From contig JABWDB010000001.1 in NCBI GenBank assembly GCA_019614645.1, positions 11,573,501 to 11,637,500 on the forward strand: a stretch of DNA of 64,000 nucleotides, given 5' to 3'. This document shows, piece by piece, positions 13,206 to 26,686 of this stretch; the stretch's first letter is position 1, and each line of letters starts with the position of its first letter. The notes below the pieces were generated by a model. It did not search any database. It was not told the origin of the DNA and saw only the letters and a program-made list of their open reading frames with translations. Source of the stretch: Stratiolaelaps scimitus. Lineage: Eukaryota; Arthropoda; Arachnida; Mesostigmata; Laelapidae. The position numbers and the translations under genes are program-made.

Positions 13206-13278
13206 ATTTGACATATAAGAGAAGTTGAGCAATGCAAAAATTGCAGTTTCTTTAAAAAATCAATAAGCATTTACCTTA
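13206..13278 (+). repeat. SINE family B tail (truncated copy)
   Basis: The segment from 'atataagagaagttgag' to 'aaatcaataagcatttacctt' matches the tails at 42851-42917 and 61130-61191. There is no tRNA-like head. It sits exactly where the Tc1-like element loses its right terminus, which suggests insertion or recombination there. Confidence 0.7.
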
Positions 13279-13763
13279 GCGAGCGAAAACCGACGTGTAC
13301 TGCTTCTACTATGCCCGGAAAATAAGCGAACGTTTTTCCTAATTACCATCCAATGGTATAAAGAAAGAGATGGATCTACCGGGTTTTGCATATGTTTCAC
13401 TATTTTGAATTTCAGTACAAAACACCTCCTCTATGGCCAATATTTTTTTATTCTATTTCATATGAATGCGATGATGGGAGAAGCTCGAAACGTTCGCTTC
13501 GTGGAGATAAGGACGGAAGTTCGTGTGTTTCAACGGAGCAGGTACCCGTCGGAGGCAGATATACGCGATACAAATTTAAATGTTTGTTTTATTCTATGGA
13601 TATTCACTATGAGCGTGCGTCTTAAAATACATAAACTCAAATGTTGTTTGTTTTCTGCTATAAATGGCTTTGATAAGGGCTGATTTATTTAATATTACAT
13701 ATAAACAAGGGGTTTGTATATACGTGTTTATTGTGTGTTTTGCTATATACAATAATTACTGAC

Positions 13764-13840
13764 GCAGTCGGGGATAAGGCCGAAGCCGAAATGGTCCCGG
13801 GGAAGGCGATGGCCGTGGCCCTTTGCACAACGCGGAAAAG
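13764..13840 (+). repeat. Dispersed repeat, copy 1
   Basis: Similar in direct orientation to 47500-47580: both start 'cagt.gg.ga', contain 'gccg..atggtc' and share 'ccctttgc.ca.cg' before a purine-rich end. By eye roughly 70 percent identical. An old, unclassified interspersed repeat. Confidence 0.6.
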
Positions 13841-14823
13841 GCTCAGAAGAAAAAGCAGACCCCTTCGAGAAGATTAGCAGTGTGGGGATCGGCCAAAAGT
13901 TTCAAAGGCAAGAGGGTAAGGGTGTGAGTCGCCAGCACAGAGGCTTACTTCTGTTATTTGTTCGTTTTCCTTTGACCACACTACTGAACTATTTTAAATA
14001 ATTTTTTCTTCCTCGTTAATTTTGGGAGCGTCCTTTTTCGAGCACATTTTGATCGTTTCTTGAAGAGGTAACCTGAACGTTTTGCCTGCAAAGACATAAC
14101 TAATCTAAACGACCTTCCTTAGCACTTGAAAGCTCGGCTCTATGATCGCCCAGGGCGGCTACTATGTGTCACTCTATGTCTCGCGTTCAAGATAGCTATA
14201 GGGCCCACTGGGATGTTTCGCACTGTGGTAACTGGCGTGGTAGCCTCTGGGGTGTCATGCATGTGGTATGGATACAACTCCGGTATATCACATAAATATA
14301 TGTATTAAAATACTGTAGGGGATGTTGGCTGCGAATTGGACGATCAACGATCGTGAACTGCATCGTGGATTAGTGGGGTTATGTTCACGAGTAGAGAGCG
14401 ACGCTCAGGTTGTTGGCACCGCGTCACTTTTCCCTTGGCGCTGTCTGCAATAGAAGCATGTTTTAAAATTATGAAGAACAAAAATCCGGGAAGCGTTTTG
14501 TGATAGGATGGCGAACCTCAGTTAAAATTTCAGCAGCGCCTAAAGATTTAAATATAACTTGAACTCTTCTAAAATAACTTTTGTCAAATTTAGGTAGGTC
14601 TCGCCTAGGGTTGCGACACTTCACGAAAACTTGTTTAACTACGAATACCCTCGTGAAAATACAGATCGGAACTTTGTAGCTTAGCTCGCCAGGATATCTA
14701 TATCCCACGCGCACCAGACCACGTTAATACATTTACAGTAAACCCTACATTATGTAGTTCCACCATTTTCAAATGATCAGTCCCGTTTCATAGGTGTCTT
14801 AGATAAATGGTCCCTAAATAAAC

Positions 14824-14859
14824 GGGCTATATATCCCCGTAAACTATTATATATAGCCC
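14824..14859. repeat. 11-bp inverted repeat
   Basis: 'gggctatatat' (14824-14834) and 'atatatagccc' (14849-14859) are perfect inverted partners around a 14-nt spacer. 'ctacatta' is repeated in inverse orientation on both flanks (about 14745 and 14860), so this may be the core of a small palindromic element. Confidence 0.6.
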
Positions 14860-17240
14860 CTAATGTAGTTTCATAAGATAACTTCATGTTGCGACATTTA
14901 TAAAAATAATTTTCTCCCCTAACAAATACGGGAATCTCAATAATGCTAAACGTTTCGCAGCTTCCAAACCAATTATCCTGTTCACCGATGACACCAAATT
15001 GCTGTCATTTTTACTATGATACTCCGCCATAATAAAAATACGCACAAAGTTATCTGCAAGCTCCAGGGTGTAGACGTGAATGTGGGCAAGGTTTAGTACC
15101 GCTATGATGGCGTTGTCAGATTTTGTCGATACCACTATCCAAGGCGCTTTTAGCTCAGAGTTTTTCGTTCTTATTTTTGTTTGCTATTCGCGTAGTCTCC
15201 AGACGGTCAACTCCTACCCATTTTTCGATATGGGAATTCCCAAGGAAAATGCCTCAGGCCATCCCATTGCCATGGGACGCGAGTGTAGCATGCTTCAATG
15301 GATACCCCATCTCCACCTCAATCGGTGGGGTGGTGCTTGGACGGAAACGAGGATACGTCGAGGAGAGTGCGACAATGAGGAGGCCATATATATGTTAGGA
15401 CGATATTGCTATTCCAAACAGGTTCGGCCGAAGTCATGTGGCTAGAAATGGTATTCATGAATGAATGCCACAAATGTTGCCTACATGTAAGGCCTATTTT
15501 TGGCTTTGTTGTCATTGGCGCGTAACATCTATGCCATCTGTGCGGTGTCGGAGAGCCACCACGAACCCGAGCAAGCACCAACGAAGAAGCATTTCCAAAT
15601 ACTGTTACATATGAAGCGCTTCCGTGAAAAGGAACCCAAGTCCAGTAGAAAGCCAATGGACTTACTCTCTCTTCCGAGGAAGCGTGTCACATCGATTTGC
15701 GCCAAGCGTTTCGTTTGGATTCCTGGAACTAGGATTTTGTAATGATCAAACAATATATTTACAGTTATTTCCGTGTATGCGGAAGCTCCATTAGGATGCT
15801 GTTGCGCTTACGCGATATGGCCACCTACAATATGGGTGTACTTTCTGTCAGGAGATATACTAAAGAACCTATTACGCCATGCGTCACAATCGCGAGGGAC
15901 ATAACAATCGCGGAAAAGGGAATGAAGATTAATTTGTTCTGTCCTCATAAAATAACAGCTACAACATGTTACTCATTTCGGTTATTGACGTATATGTCGC
16001 TTTTATTTAACAAAATTCAGTAATTCTGTCATATTGTGATGCTTAGCAAAACTTGTGAAGTCTATGTGTATCCCATATGTTGCTAACAAGGCACTCGATT
16101 CGATATTCTCACCGTGTGTATACCGCGCCAGTTTCGAAGCGGAACGGACGAGATAGTTGTGGCTGACACTCTCAGTAGATGTATAGCCCTTCGCTGTATT
16201 CCAAAAGATCTTGAACACCTGCATATCACCTGTTGCAAAACAAACACGCTATCACGTGGAAGATTTTTATGCAAAACGTTTCACTGACCGGTTGGGGAAA
16301 CATACATGCGTGTCTGTCCCTTCGGGAGAAAATTGTTCCAAGCTACACAATTTGTGGTAGGCATTTTAGTTGACGTTAACAATAATTTATCAATACTCGA
16401 CGCAGTGAAATACGTTGCCTACCTGCAGGTGAACCAGCCACCGGCGTTTCTAATAGCTTTGCTCCGCTTTTATTGCTATGCAAATAGTAGAGCGGCCATT
16501 GCAGCAACAGATGCTCAATATGACGACCCAGAGGAGCAAGTGGCCTCGCTCAATGAACCGTATCCCTCGGTAATGCACGTGAATTTGCCTTGTGTCCTGT
16601 AGAGACCGCATGAGAATGGGTCAGTGTTTCAACTGCAGTACAGGGCCATCTGCTGCGGAATGACTGGGGATATCGGGAAATGACAGCAATTTTCAAAGGA
16701 ATTGAAGGGAGCTAAAGAAATAAGAATGTTTCCATCAAGGGCAAAATGTGAGATTTCCTGGCTCGGACGGATACTAGGCGCAACCTGATACACAAAGGTG
16801 GAAAAATGCAGAATATATAATAATATATATGGTCATTTAAATCAACAGTTGACAAGGAGAACGATTTTCATTGTCGGAGATCCTGGCAACACTAGTTACA
16901 CTGTTTTGATATCGATTTATTTGGAAATAAAACGAATGACCAGTATGTGCCATTACACGTACATTTCACTTATGACTGAGGGTGCTTGTGCAAGTTTCAA
17001 TACATAGCACACAGTCCGATGATATTTGCATGCTTCGTGCTTTTCGTGCTTCCACTCGTCTCCTCCGCCAGAAGACAACACCAACGAATCATGCCAACCG
17101 TTTGTGAGAAATCGTCATCTGGACCCCGTGTTGTTGTGATACACCAAGCTTTTCCCCGTACCCAGGTTCCGGCGGCAAATCTATCGTCTTCTCCAACCGA
17201 CGCCACTGCTGGTTGTTGAGAAGTTCGCGCATATATGTAT

Positions 17241-17271
17241 ACACGCACACACACATATATATATATATATG
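17241..17271. repeat. (AC)n(AT)n microsatellite
   Basis: A compound dinucleotide tract. The open frame across it (17235-17777) translates the tract as Tyr/Thr/His repeats, so its first part is certainly not protein. Confidence 0.95.
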
Positions 17272-17289
17272 TGATCGTTCTCCCGCTTG

Positions 17290-17790
17290 CTCACACTATG
17301 CGAATTCGCGCGGTCCTGTATGTGACATGGGGGGATCGGAAAGAAGGGAGGCAGGACTTTCCGGTAGGACACTGGGTACCTTTGCTGTCTACGTCATATA
17401 TCTGTGCGTGCGTCTGTGTGTGGGAACCGAGAGGCGAGCGGGAAAGATGTGTTCACGAATCGTGGCGGATGCTGTCGAATGTAGCGTCATATGAGTATTC
17501 AGAGACAGGGGAACGAGAAGGGATCTCTCACAAGTTTCCACTCGGTCGAACTCTGCTCGTGTCGCTCCATCGATCCCGAAGAAGCAACGACTACTCCGGC
17601 ACTGTTGGATCCCACCGGCTGAAGGCCCCGGCCATTGTGGGGCTTGCTGATGCTACCGCTCGAGAGGAACTCTCCGCAAACGGACGGGGGAATAACTATC
17701 TGTGTTTGCGCGTGGTTGTGCGTATCGCAAAACCCCCTTGCAATTCACCTCGCACAGACAGAGGTTTCCACATATAGACGAAATCACCAC
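17290..17790. other. GC-rich segment, no assignable gene
   Basis: This is moderately GC-rich and open on the plus strand to 17777, but no motif is recognised. It could be an untranslated exon or chance. Confidence 0.3.
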
Positions 17791-20500
17791 GGAATGAAAG
17801 TCGGGATGTGCAAACGAAGCAAGGGTAATCGAGAGAGAGAGAGAGGAATATGTTGTCGTGCACTGCTCATTGCGCTATGGCATTGCGTAATATCTAGCTC
17901 GAGCTTACTCAAATTAAGCAAAGGAGATATCCGCTCGTTATATACTGCCCTGTTTCTATTTTCAACCTGTGGCACGCCTTGGAACAAAATAGATCGTTTT
18001 TAAGCCCTTCTCAATGCTCTGCTAGTGGTGGAAATCTCTACAGTTACCTCAAGACTCTACCTTGTGTAGCTCACACGGGAACTAATTGCAATATATTTCG
18101 TTGGGAATTCCCAACAGTACCGATATGCTCGTGCTTAGGTTCGAAGACTGCACTAGTTAACAAAATATGCTCATATTGCTTAGTCTTAATTCAAATGGCT
18201 AGCTGCCTAAAATAATTATTCCCTTTTGATCGAAACACATCCGAAGCACACATTTTAACTTCATCATTATACAATGGCATAATTCATTATGAGTCTGTGT
18301 TGCCCACCAATTTTCCACTTGTTGTGGTTATATGCATTCCGTGCATTGTCAGACTTCATCATTATGTTTAAAAAGGCTGATAGTTTTAATCGTAATAATG
18401 AAGCAATACGGCGAACCCATATAACCACGTGTTAGGCTGAAACAAACGCTATTGTAAATAAAAACCAAAAGCCACGTGCGCTCATACCAAGGACGATGAT
18501 ACGCGCCTCTGTTTCAAAAGGTATCCGGCAGACGAGTGGCAAGAAAATGTATTGGCTTGTGGCAAATGCGTAAAGGCTCCCCGTGCATGGGGACGCTATA
18601 GAACGCATGATTCACTCACTCATATATATATATATAGCCATTCGAAAGTCACCAGCAATTCAAACGCGAAGCCTTTTTGGTTACTTCGGCAAGCATCCCG
18701 GACAATCGACAGTATTATCTTCTATTTAACTTCGAACATGTGTCGTCGAAACGTACTGATCGTTTTGCTTCTGGAGCGAGATTATGCTGGCGTACATAGC
18801 CACGAGCTGGCTGGCAGACATACCCACCTATACCGATACACAAGAACAAATGCAATTCGAATTAAATTATCATATCATTGAGGCTTGACGAAGTCTGTTG
18901 AGTAGAGGGCAGACCTCCACCTCAGTGAAGCTAGTGAAGAAATAACTGAAACGAAAACGGGCGAGAGGACGGGACCTCGGAAAAGTACAGATAGAAAATA
19001 GATGTACAGGGAGAAATAGAAAGAGAGAGAAAGAGAGAGAGAGGGGTTCCAGCGAAAAGCACAATGGACCTCCTTTGCTCAAGCAAGTGTAAAGTGCCTG
19101 AATTATATTATGACAATGATAACAATACTAGTAGAAGTACCCGTGGCAGGTCATCGTGTAATTCGATTTGGCGCGCTGTTGCCCCTGTTGTTTAGCGGGT
19201 GAGAGAAGCGGTGCCCGCTAGAGACAACACCTTGAATTAGACCGAGAGATAGAGGTGTGTATTTGTCGTGACATGCGAACAGAGGATTCGGTCATGAATT
19301 CGCTCGCTCTGTGACGAAGCTACTCTGCTGCAACATATGTGTTATATGTAGTGTGCCATAAGAATATATTATACAACACGGCGTGTTTATTGCCGTTGTT
19401 ATTTCAGTTGTAGCTGAGAAAGAGTATGTAATTGCTCTACACTAATATCGTCGCTTGTCAATTAGTTGTTTTATTTATTATGAATGCTTGTCAGCATTTG
19501 TCATATAACGTAAGTGGTAGATAGATTGCCTGTTGGCAACCTATTGACTTGCTATGGTATTGCAGATGACGTATTCAAAACGTGAAAATTGTGCACGTTA
19601 TTCCTGCCACAAGAGAAAGAGAGTTTAGAGCTATTCCGCTGCAGGTGAAGTAACTGCTCAAAGGACGTGCTTTCAATTTTCAATGTTTACTTGAGCGACC
19701 AAGTCTCGAGTAGTTGGGAGGTAAGCACGGTTTTCATTGTTTTTTTCGAATATTCTTCTAGTTTGTCCAGCAATGGTGCCAACTGCTGCCAGGTTTGCAT
19801 GAAAAGTGTGGCGGCGTGGTGGCCGCTTGGCTAATCTCTTTGAGACCGGTCTGGCAGACCTCTTTGAGTGCGGTTGCTATGGAAACTTTGAGAAGTACCA
19901 CGATTTGTGATCCTGGCATCAGATAAGACCGTCGGAGTAAGCCCAGGTAAGTCCGGTGCGACCAGCGTGATACGTTCATGAAGCAATGCTACCCAGAAGT
20001 ACCGAGGCCTGCCATGGGAAATCAGGTGAGGGTCAGCTGTGACAAAACAGAGGTTTACACGAGAGGCTTTGAGCTATTCGCAAAGTACTCAATGCGCATT
20101 CCTGTTATTCAAACTGTACACCTTTGATCATTGGAGCAAGCTTTGAACTTGTTATGAGATTTTCTTCTCCTCTCGAAAGCTCTCAGGGTTGACTACTCAG
20201 GTTGCACCACAACAGTTCATTAAAAAAGGCTTTCCCATATCGTTACCGGTATCCGACGCTCACACCACTAAATGGTTTTCGTTTTATTTGAATACAACTC
20301 CCCTAGACATATAGCCTAAAACTTTCCAGTTAGACACCAGCTGCATCTACAGGACCCTGACACACAGCAGAAATGCCGGTTATCTGCTTGTTCGCCCTCC
20401 GGCTGGGATGTCTGCCTACCCATCATCAACTTTCATCATTCGCAGACTCGTCGGCCACTAAATACGTTAAATATACGTTAAGCAGGATGCGACCGTAGCG
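17791..20500. other. Intergenic stretch without a supported gene
   Basis: The stretch contains a short (AT)n at about 18622-18637 and a (GA)n-rich tract at 19018-19046. No coding or RNA gene is recognised. Confidence 0.45.
19018..19046. repeat. (GA)n-rich microsatellite
   Basis: Imperfect gagaga/gaaaga tract. Similar GA tracts lie at 3429-3445, 17837-17847, 24858-24874, 27782-27830, 56466-56494 and 58456-58473. Confidence 0.95.
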
Positions 20501-21800
20501 GCTGCAACGGCGACGCGATCATTCCGCTAAATGGTCAGTTCGTGTGAGGGTTGCCCAGTGAGAGAGTTCAAACTTTCTAGCACTAGAGCATGGAGCGAAA
20601 CGCTACCGCCTCTGCGTTTACCATAGGACCAACTGCCTCCCCCATTTCTGACATACTTCCTCAAACTGCTGGTTCTACAACGAGTAACCTCGCTGCTGCT
20701 GCTGCTGCTGCTGCGTTCTGCTGCTGTGAACCGAGCAATTGGAGGACCGTTGTACTTGAGTAGACTGAGCAGAAACAACAACAACAATAACAACAACAAG
20801 AACAGAAATCTTAGCAGTAGCTCTCGTCGGCAACACAGGATGCTATTTGAATTGTGGAAGAGATAGAGGAGCTGACTGATAAGCGGTTTCTGATACCGAT
20901 ATCTTAGTCGTTCAGGGGTCTTGATCTCGGCCAGACAGGCATTAGAAGATCATCGGCGAATCAAAAAACTAAACACCCCGAACCATCTATTCATACGTCT
21001 CCTTCCAATCATTTCTGTCGTTGCTGCTTCCGTCGAGCCGATGTACAGGCTCGTCCTCTATTTCCACGCTCGTCCAGTCAGTCATTCTGTTTCCCTTAGT
21101 TCCTTGCCGAACCTCATACCCTGTCTTGTTTTGTTCCGTTTACGTTTTCATTGCTCCTTTGCCCATTCTCTCATCTTGTATCTCGATCGTCTCACCCGAC
21201 TCCGTCTCTCATTGAATGCGTACCAACGTATCACCGGCTTCATCGTTGTTCGGTCGTTCGTTTCGTTTTTACTATCCGGCTTCTACACCTCACTGCATGT
21301 GTCCTCGTTTGCGTTGCAGGGGTCACGGTGAGGCCTCCCCCATAGTGACGTGCTCGTCGTTGCCGAACGCGCTCCGTCGACGCCGACAAACGACAGTAGA
21401 GCCTTCCTTCTCAAGTCTTACCTTGCGTGTGCGCCAGACATACCGCGCAGAGGACGCTTGATGTGTACCGTCCCAAAGAGACGGTTCGAACAATCGTCAG
21501 CCAATGGCTACGGCCGGACGCTGACACTCTGTCTGTCGCGCGACTCACCGTATGGGGAAGCCGCCTACGCCTGCATGTCCTGCAAAGCACTCAGGGCCAC
21601 CCTAAAACTCTATGGCTAGCAGCTGGTTCCGCCTGGACATCTTACTGTGGCCATCCGCTCTTCTTGCCCCACTGGCCCGTTTGCTATTCGTCGGTCCGCT
21701 CTTAGTCGCTTTTAGCTAGCGTGTGCACTGTCCGCTCAGGCTGCACTCAGTGCTGCCTAATAAATCAACGGGTTGAAACGGGCAGAAAACCAAGAAAGAG
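20500..21800. other. GC-rich, pyrimidine-biased island
   Basis: A (GCT)n tract near 20693-20713, followed by about 800 bp of GC-rich sequence open in several plus-strand frames (for example 21350-21619 and 21427-21705). AATAAA occurs at 21759-21764. A minus-strand frame at 20527-20799 contains a Ser run from the triplet tract. This may be a transcribed exon or UTR. No domain is recognised. Confidence 0.35.
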
Positions 21801-24800
21801 GACGAACGGGCATAGCGCCCACAACGCTAGCCCGGCCTCCACCAGAGGCCAGCTGCATCAGTAGGGCCAGGCCGATGACGGTAAGAAGAGAAAAACAAGA
21901 AGAATGAAGCTATCCTACACAAGCAGTGCGTTAAGGGGGCATAGTGAAATGGGATATAGGGATACCCCTTGAGCAAGAAGGCTTTATCGGTCCTCCGCTG
22001 TTGGCCCCTGCAAGTGGACGCGCGATGACGGCTCATAGGTGTTCCGCGACGTAGTGTCAAGGCTGCCATATGCCTTCGCTGTTTCTGTGAGAGACCCTGC
22101 CGTTGTCAGACGGGGTAAGGGATCGTAAAAATGGATCAGCAGACGCTATGCAGCTTTCGTGTAAGTGACGTCTATTAGCAAACAATAGATCCTCCTATGC
22201 TATTGCATGTATTTCGCACTTTGGCAGTATTTCGGAAGAAGCCATTATTGTGAGATTTCGTGAATAGTCGGATATAGCAAAGTGAATGGATTTTTCTACT
22301 TGTTTCCAAATCATGGCAGAGATTATATAACCTCATGGCACTGGTGAACATAAATATCGCCTAGGCACTAATGTGACTTGTCAAGGTTTTTAACATAGCG
22401 CCTTACATAGAAACGCTGCCGGCTCGGATTTCACTGGTGGTTCGAGCTCTATGTGAGAACAGGCAGGCTTCACAAAGTCACACGTCCGAAAAGCTGACAT
22501 TGGCATCTCGGCATTGGCCGTCAACATATGTATTCAGCATAATTTGATACGTGAGTTCAGGCTTAGAATGAATTCCTGCAATAATTTGTCTGTGGTGAGC
22601 ATATGTCGGATGGCCTTGAAAACTATGCCGCGTATATCCGTTCCACTTGGTGCACTGATGCCGTACTCGAAGATGACTACATTCAATACGTTAAGGAAAC
22701 TTAACAATACTCATTTTTAAAGATGAGTACGTACCTTTTTCGAGCTCAACTTCGAATTTAAGAACAGTCAAAAAATATTAACACATTGTTAAAAATTAAC
22801 ATATGTACACTTTTTTCTCATTCTACGATCGTGTACACCATCGTAACAATCATTGACTTTCTCGGGACCACGAGTAGACAAAACTAGTGATTCCGAATTC
22901 ATAAACGACACGTTTGAGTCATTACTCATGGAACTCATGTCGTCTCTTCTTGTTGTAGAATTCTAACTAATGATAGTCTCTATACGAAATTATCTTATTA
23001 TAGTAATCGTAATCGTTCCCCTATACCTTCTATAATAGCAGAAAAGCACCTCATTCAGGCCGAGAGCCTGTAAGCGCTCGTTTGTATCTCGGTGTTTGTC
23101 CGACCTGTGGCGATGCCTAGTCCTAATACGAATGGAGATCCTGCCATTTTATCTCTCACACGATTGTTAGGGAAAGCATGCAAACTCTCGCTATATGGCC
23201 TTATGTGGCCTTTCAACAGGCCGGGCAACCTCTGGCGTCGTCGTCTGACCGGCGTTATACCCGCCTATGTTTCTAGTCTCCTTTCTTTTTTATAGTCACG
23301 TTGTTCTCTGTTGCCATACAGAGACAGTAGCAGCCTTCGCGAATCCCTGGAGCATCTGTGCGCCGCGAGACATTTTTATTCGTCCATGTCATTCTGTTGG
23401 GCTAGACGCTCATGAGGCCGGCCGCCGCATGTTGTATGGAAGCCGCTGGCGAAATTTGCATTCGCGTCCTGCTGCCCCTATACTTGCTACGGCATTCGAA
23501 CGACCATATAAACAGGTGCCCCAGGTGCTAACGCAAGAGTCCCCTGCCCGAACCGCTGCCTACCTCCCACTTCGAGCGTTTCCCATTTGTGGAAAACAAA
23601 TTCACCGTAACGCCAACTCGACGAGAAGAACACAGCCTGCCGCCATTTGACCTCATTGGGTGGTGCACTTCAGTTTGGGTGAGTTTCAGTTTTGAAGCGA
23701 TTGCAACAATTCAATGCACCGTCACTGTCGTGTGTTGTAGAACAAAATTCTTGCCAGGTGATGTGTAATACTAATATTAACTCAGATACTGTGTTTTCCT
23801 TCGTATTTTGAACGTTGTAGTGATCATTCGAAGGATTCCGGTAGAACATTATACCCATCACAAAAAAAGGTCCTTGCTAGTATGTTGGTGTCGTTTAGTT
23901 GATCGGGGGGCGTCTCGGTGTTGACATGCATGCCGCGAAGTTAGCGTCGCGGTGGGTACAAAGAAGTTGCTTCAGAAAGCTGGCGACTTTTGAATCTGCA
24001 GGAGCATTTCAAATGCCATGTATATGGCTATTCGGAGCACATCAAATTACTAGTCTCATCAATCAAGGGCGGTATTTTAATAGTGTTTTAACAGTGCGTG
24101 TAGCGAACAGCAACGATAGAAGCACTAAGTAGATGTTTCGTATTATTACATTGAGTGTGTCGAGCGATCCGTCTTCGAGGTACGGACGAAAAGGTTGAGT
24201 GTTCTAACCAAGATTACGTTTGTATGAAACCAAATGTCAGTTTCGCATATGCCTTCGAACGAGAGCTACCAGCAACGAATGCTTATAGGGTACACCAGAA
24301 ATACGACATATATTCTAGACACGCAAGGCGATACACCTCGGCTTCAACGGCTGCATAGGATGAGGTAAAGCTGCACGACTTGATCCTTGGATCATTTTAG
24401 ATGCGCCTTGTGCAGCTTCATGAAGGCATCTACACAAAATGTTTGTGTTGCTCATATTAACCAGGCGGGCGTCTGGCATACCGCCGAATCTTGTGCCACA
24501 CGAAGTGCATCATAAGTACCCCTGTTCTTTGCAACTGAGGATGGTGCCCAGTAGACAGACTATTTTGTCGCCGGACCTCCTAAAGTAGATAGCAAGAAGA
24601 TTGCTTAACTAGGGCATTGTCGCAGACGGTCGAGATCTTCAGCCAGCTCACCCGACGTGAACTTAGCGGACCATGTACTTAAGACCACATTTGCCATACG
24701 CGCACAGTAAACAGTTTAGCTGGTCTATCTAAAGCGCGCTTCCAGCGAAGTCGGCATTTCGCAATTTCGCTAGGTTTGTGTTCTTCGTATCGTGCATTTG

Positions 24801-25020
24801 GTTTTTGTAGTGAGGTGATGATATCTACACAAGATATCTTGCCCATATAAGTAACAAGAGAGAGAGAGAGAGTGAGATACAAGGAGTCTATCAATTCGTA
24901 TGAGTGGGCTCTTCTCTTGACACTAATCCCCCGATCAGACGTTGTCATAACATAGAGCTGCGGGCACTATGATATGTTGTGAGTGACACGTGTCTGATAC
25001 AAGGCCATGGGATGACAAAC
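21801..25020. other. Intergenic stretch without a supported gene
   Basis: A GC-richer patch at 23090-23650 is open on the plus strand (23092-23295, 23267-23650) but unrecognised. A minus-strand frame at 24679-24948 lies downstream of the candidate exons at 25025-25411 but in a non-matching phase. It crosses a (GA)n tract at 24858-24874. Confidence 0.4.
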
Positions 25021-25024
25021 TTAC

Positions 25025-25411
25025 CCAAGAGTGCCCCACTAACGGTGATCTCGCTGTCGTCGAGGCGTTTGTACCTTAATTTGAGCTTATAAAGAACATG
25101 CGTCCTTTGGTCAATCACTAGGGCAATGTTACTCAGACGTTTTAGTGCAATTTTTCTCACATTGCACGGATATAATCTCAATTTATGTTGAGAGCTCTAC
25201 CTATCCGCTTATAATCAATACGTAACCACACGCGACATGCTAAATTGGGATTAAGGGCAGTAAATACTTTGATGAAACGGAAAGGCTGTTGAAACACAAC
25301 TTGTCCTTTGAAGCCGCTGTCTATTCGACGAACTTGTATTGTACGATGTTTGACAGGCATATGATTGATTTTGATTGACAAGTGTCTGTTTGTGTACGGC
25401 TCGCGGAGCAT
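25025..25411 (-). CDS. Unrecognised candidate gene fragment, two exons
   Basis: On the minus strand an open frame from 25411 contains protein-like sequence (Phe-Lys-Gly-Gln-Val-Val-Phe-Gln-Gln-Pro-Phe-Arg, later Trp-Leu-Arg-Ile-Asp-Tyr-Lys-Arg-Ile). It reaches a donor, G|gtagag, at 25201 in phase 1. After an 83-nt intron ending 'attgccctag' the frame resumes at 25117 in the right phase, reads Leu-Tyr-Lys-Leu-Lys-Leu-Arg-Tyr-Lys-Arg-Leu, and ends at a strong donor, G|gtaagt, at 25025. Alternating hydrophobic and charged residues suggest beta-strands. The preceding and following exons are not identified and no family is recognised. Read through without splicing, both frames close soon after. 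Confidence 0.3.
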
Positions 25412-25863
25412 GGCGTACCTTCCACGAAGGTAGAGGTGAGGAATACCTATTTCAAGGGTTCAATGCATTTCCAATCATCCGTTGTAGAGCAGAGCTCCAG
25501 AATTACTCTTATAGTCTTTAAGATAAGCAGGACAGGGCTCCTTTGGTCTAGTTTGAGTACACCCCTCCCTCCTCCTAGAATAGCGTTCATGTCGTGCAGT
25601 TCACTTTCTCGTTCTCTCAACTACATCGCTCATGATTGAATAAATCGTTGCTTCGATAACAACGTCACGATACTTAACCATGGGACCTTGGGAACGCCCC
25701 GACTATACAAATTCTCATTTGTCTATTGTCGGTGGTGGTACTTAATGGATTGATCCGAGCAAGCTCGCAGAGGTTAGTCGATTTAGCTCAGAAGTTTTTG
25801 AACCATAGCGCTACCTCGTCTAGGGTTTAATGGACCTACGATGACTGCTTAGTGACTAGTGCC

Positions 25864-26004
25864 GTACCGTATAGAACAGGGGATTTAATGGGCATCTAAT
25901 ATGTAATCGCTCTTTCGAAACCGAATAAATGTGCGTACAGTATAGAACAGGGGATTTAATGGGCATCTAATATGTAATCGCTGTTTCGAAGCCGAAAAAT
26001 GTAA
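25864..26004. repeat. 71-bp tandem duplication
   Basis: Two adjacent copies, 25864-25934 and 25935-26004, share long identical blocks such as 'gggatttaatgggcatctaa' and differ at only a few positions. A recent duplication or a short minisatellite. Each copy carries 'gaataaa' or a near variant. Confidence 0.95.
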
Positions 26005-26686
26005 ATTTGAAGAAATTTGGCACAGCCTAAATTATAATCATGGGGGGCAAACCTCCTTATTATATTATACGGTCTCGTCCAATTGGAGCTACCCATGTGG
26101 TCACACAAGCAATGGAACAAAACGCAATCAATGGATCATACATTCGATGCTAACGGTCTCGATTCAGGAGTGCTTCCCAAAGACACGTTGAACTCAGTCA
26201 CGAATAGGGATTCCGCTGCTTGTAATTAACTTCAGAGGTAACTATCTAACTAACTATACATATTAAGAAATCCGTATATACAATGAACGCATTTGTTCAT
26301 ACGTGCCCTTGAGGATTTCAACCGCAGGGCCGAATAGCGATATGTTAGGTTGGAAACAAAGGGGCTGTATCTGATAGGGTTCGCCGAAACTAATTTAAGC
26401 GGATTTGTTTTGATCCAGTGAAACTTCTAACCGAGACCTTGGTCTAGCAGATTATCAGGTGTAGAATGAATAGGCTGGCAATGGGTTCAAAACAGTGGAA
26501 GATGTCTGAATATGCCGCCTCGTCCCTGCACCCAAAAATCCATCTGCTGCCCGAATGGTGGATGAAGCCTGTGGAGGGTGACAAAAATGATTCAGTGCTG
26601 GGGGAGCGTAGTCACAAGTGACCAGAACTTAAAGTGGGAGCGGGGAAACGGAAATTACTCCTTTTCCCATCATATTGGGAGGCTGA

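Larger units (their letters stand above)
13280..17290. other. Intergenic stretch without a supported gene
   Basis: Mid-GC DNA with a dispersed repeat at 13764-13840 and an 11-bp hairpin at 14824-14859. Open frames such as 14884-15135 minus, 15080-15445 plus and 16306-16602 plus are unrecognised. A plus-strand segment at about 16990-17220 just before an (AC)n(AT)n microsatellite (17241-17271) is also unrecognised. Confidence 0.4.

Noticed and set aside
17235..17777. 180-codon open frame on the plus strand
   Set aside because: It begins inside a dinucleotide microsatellite and continues through a GC-rich segment with no domain.
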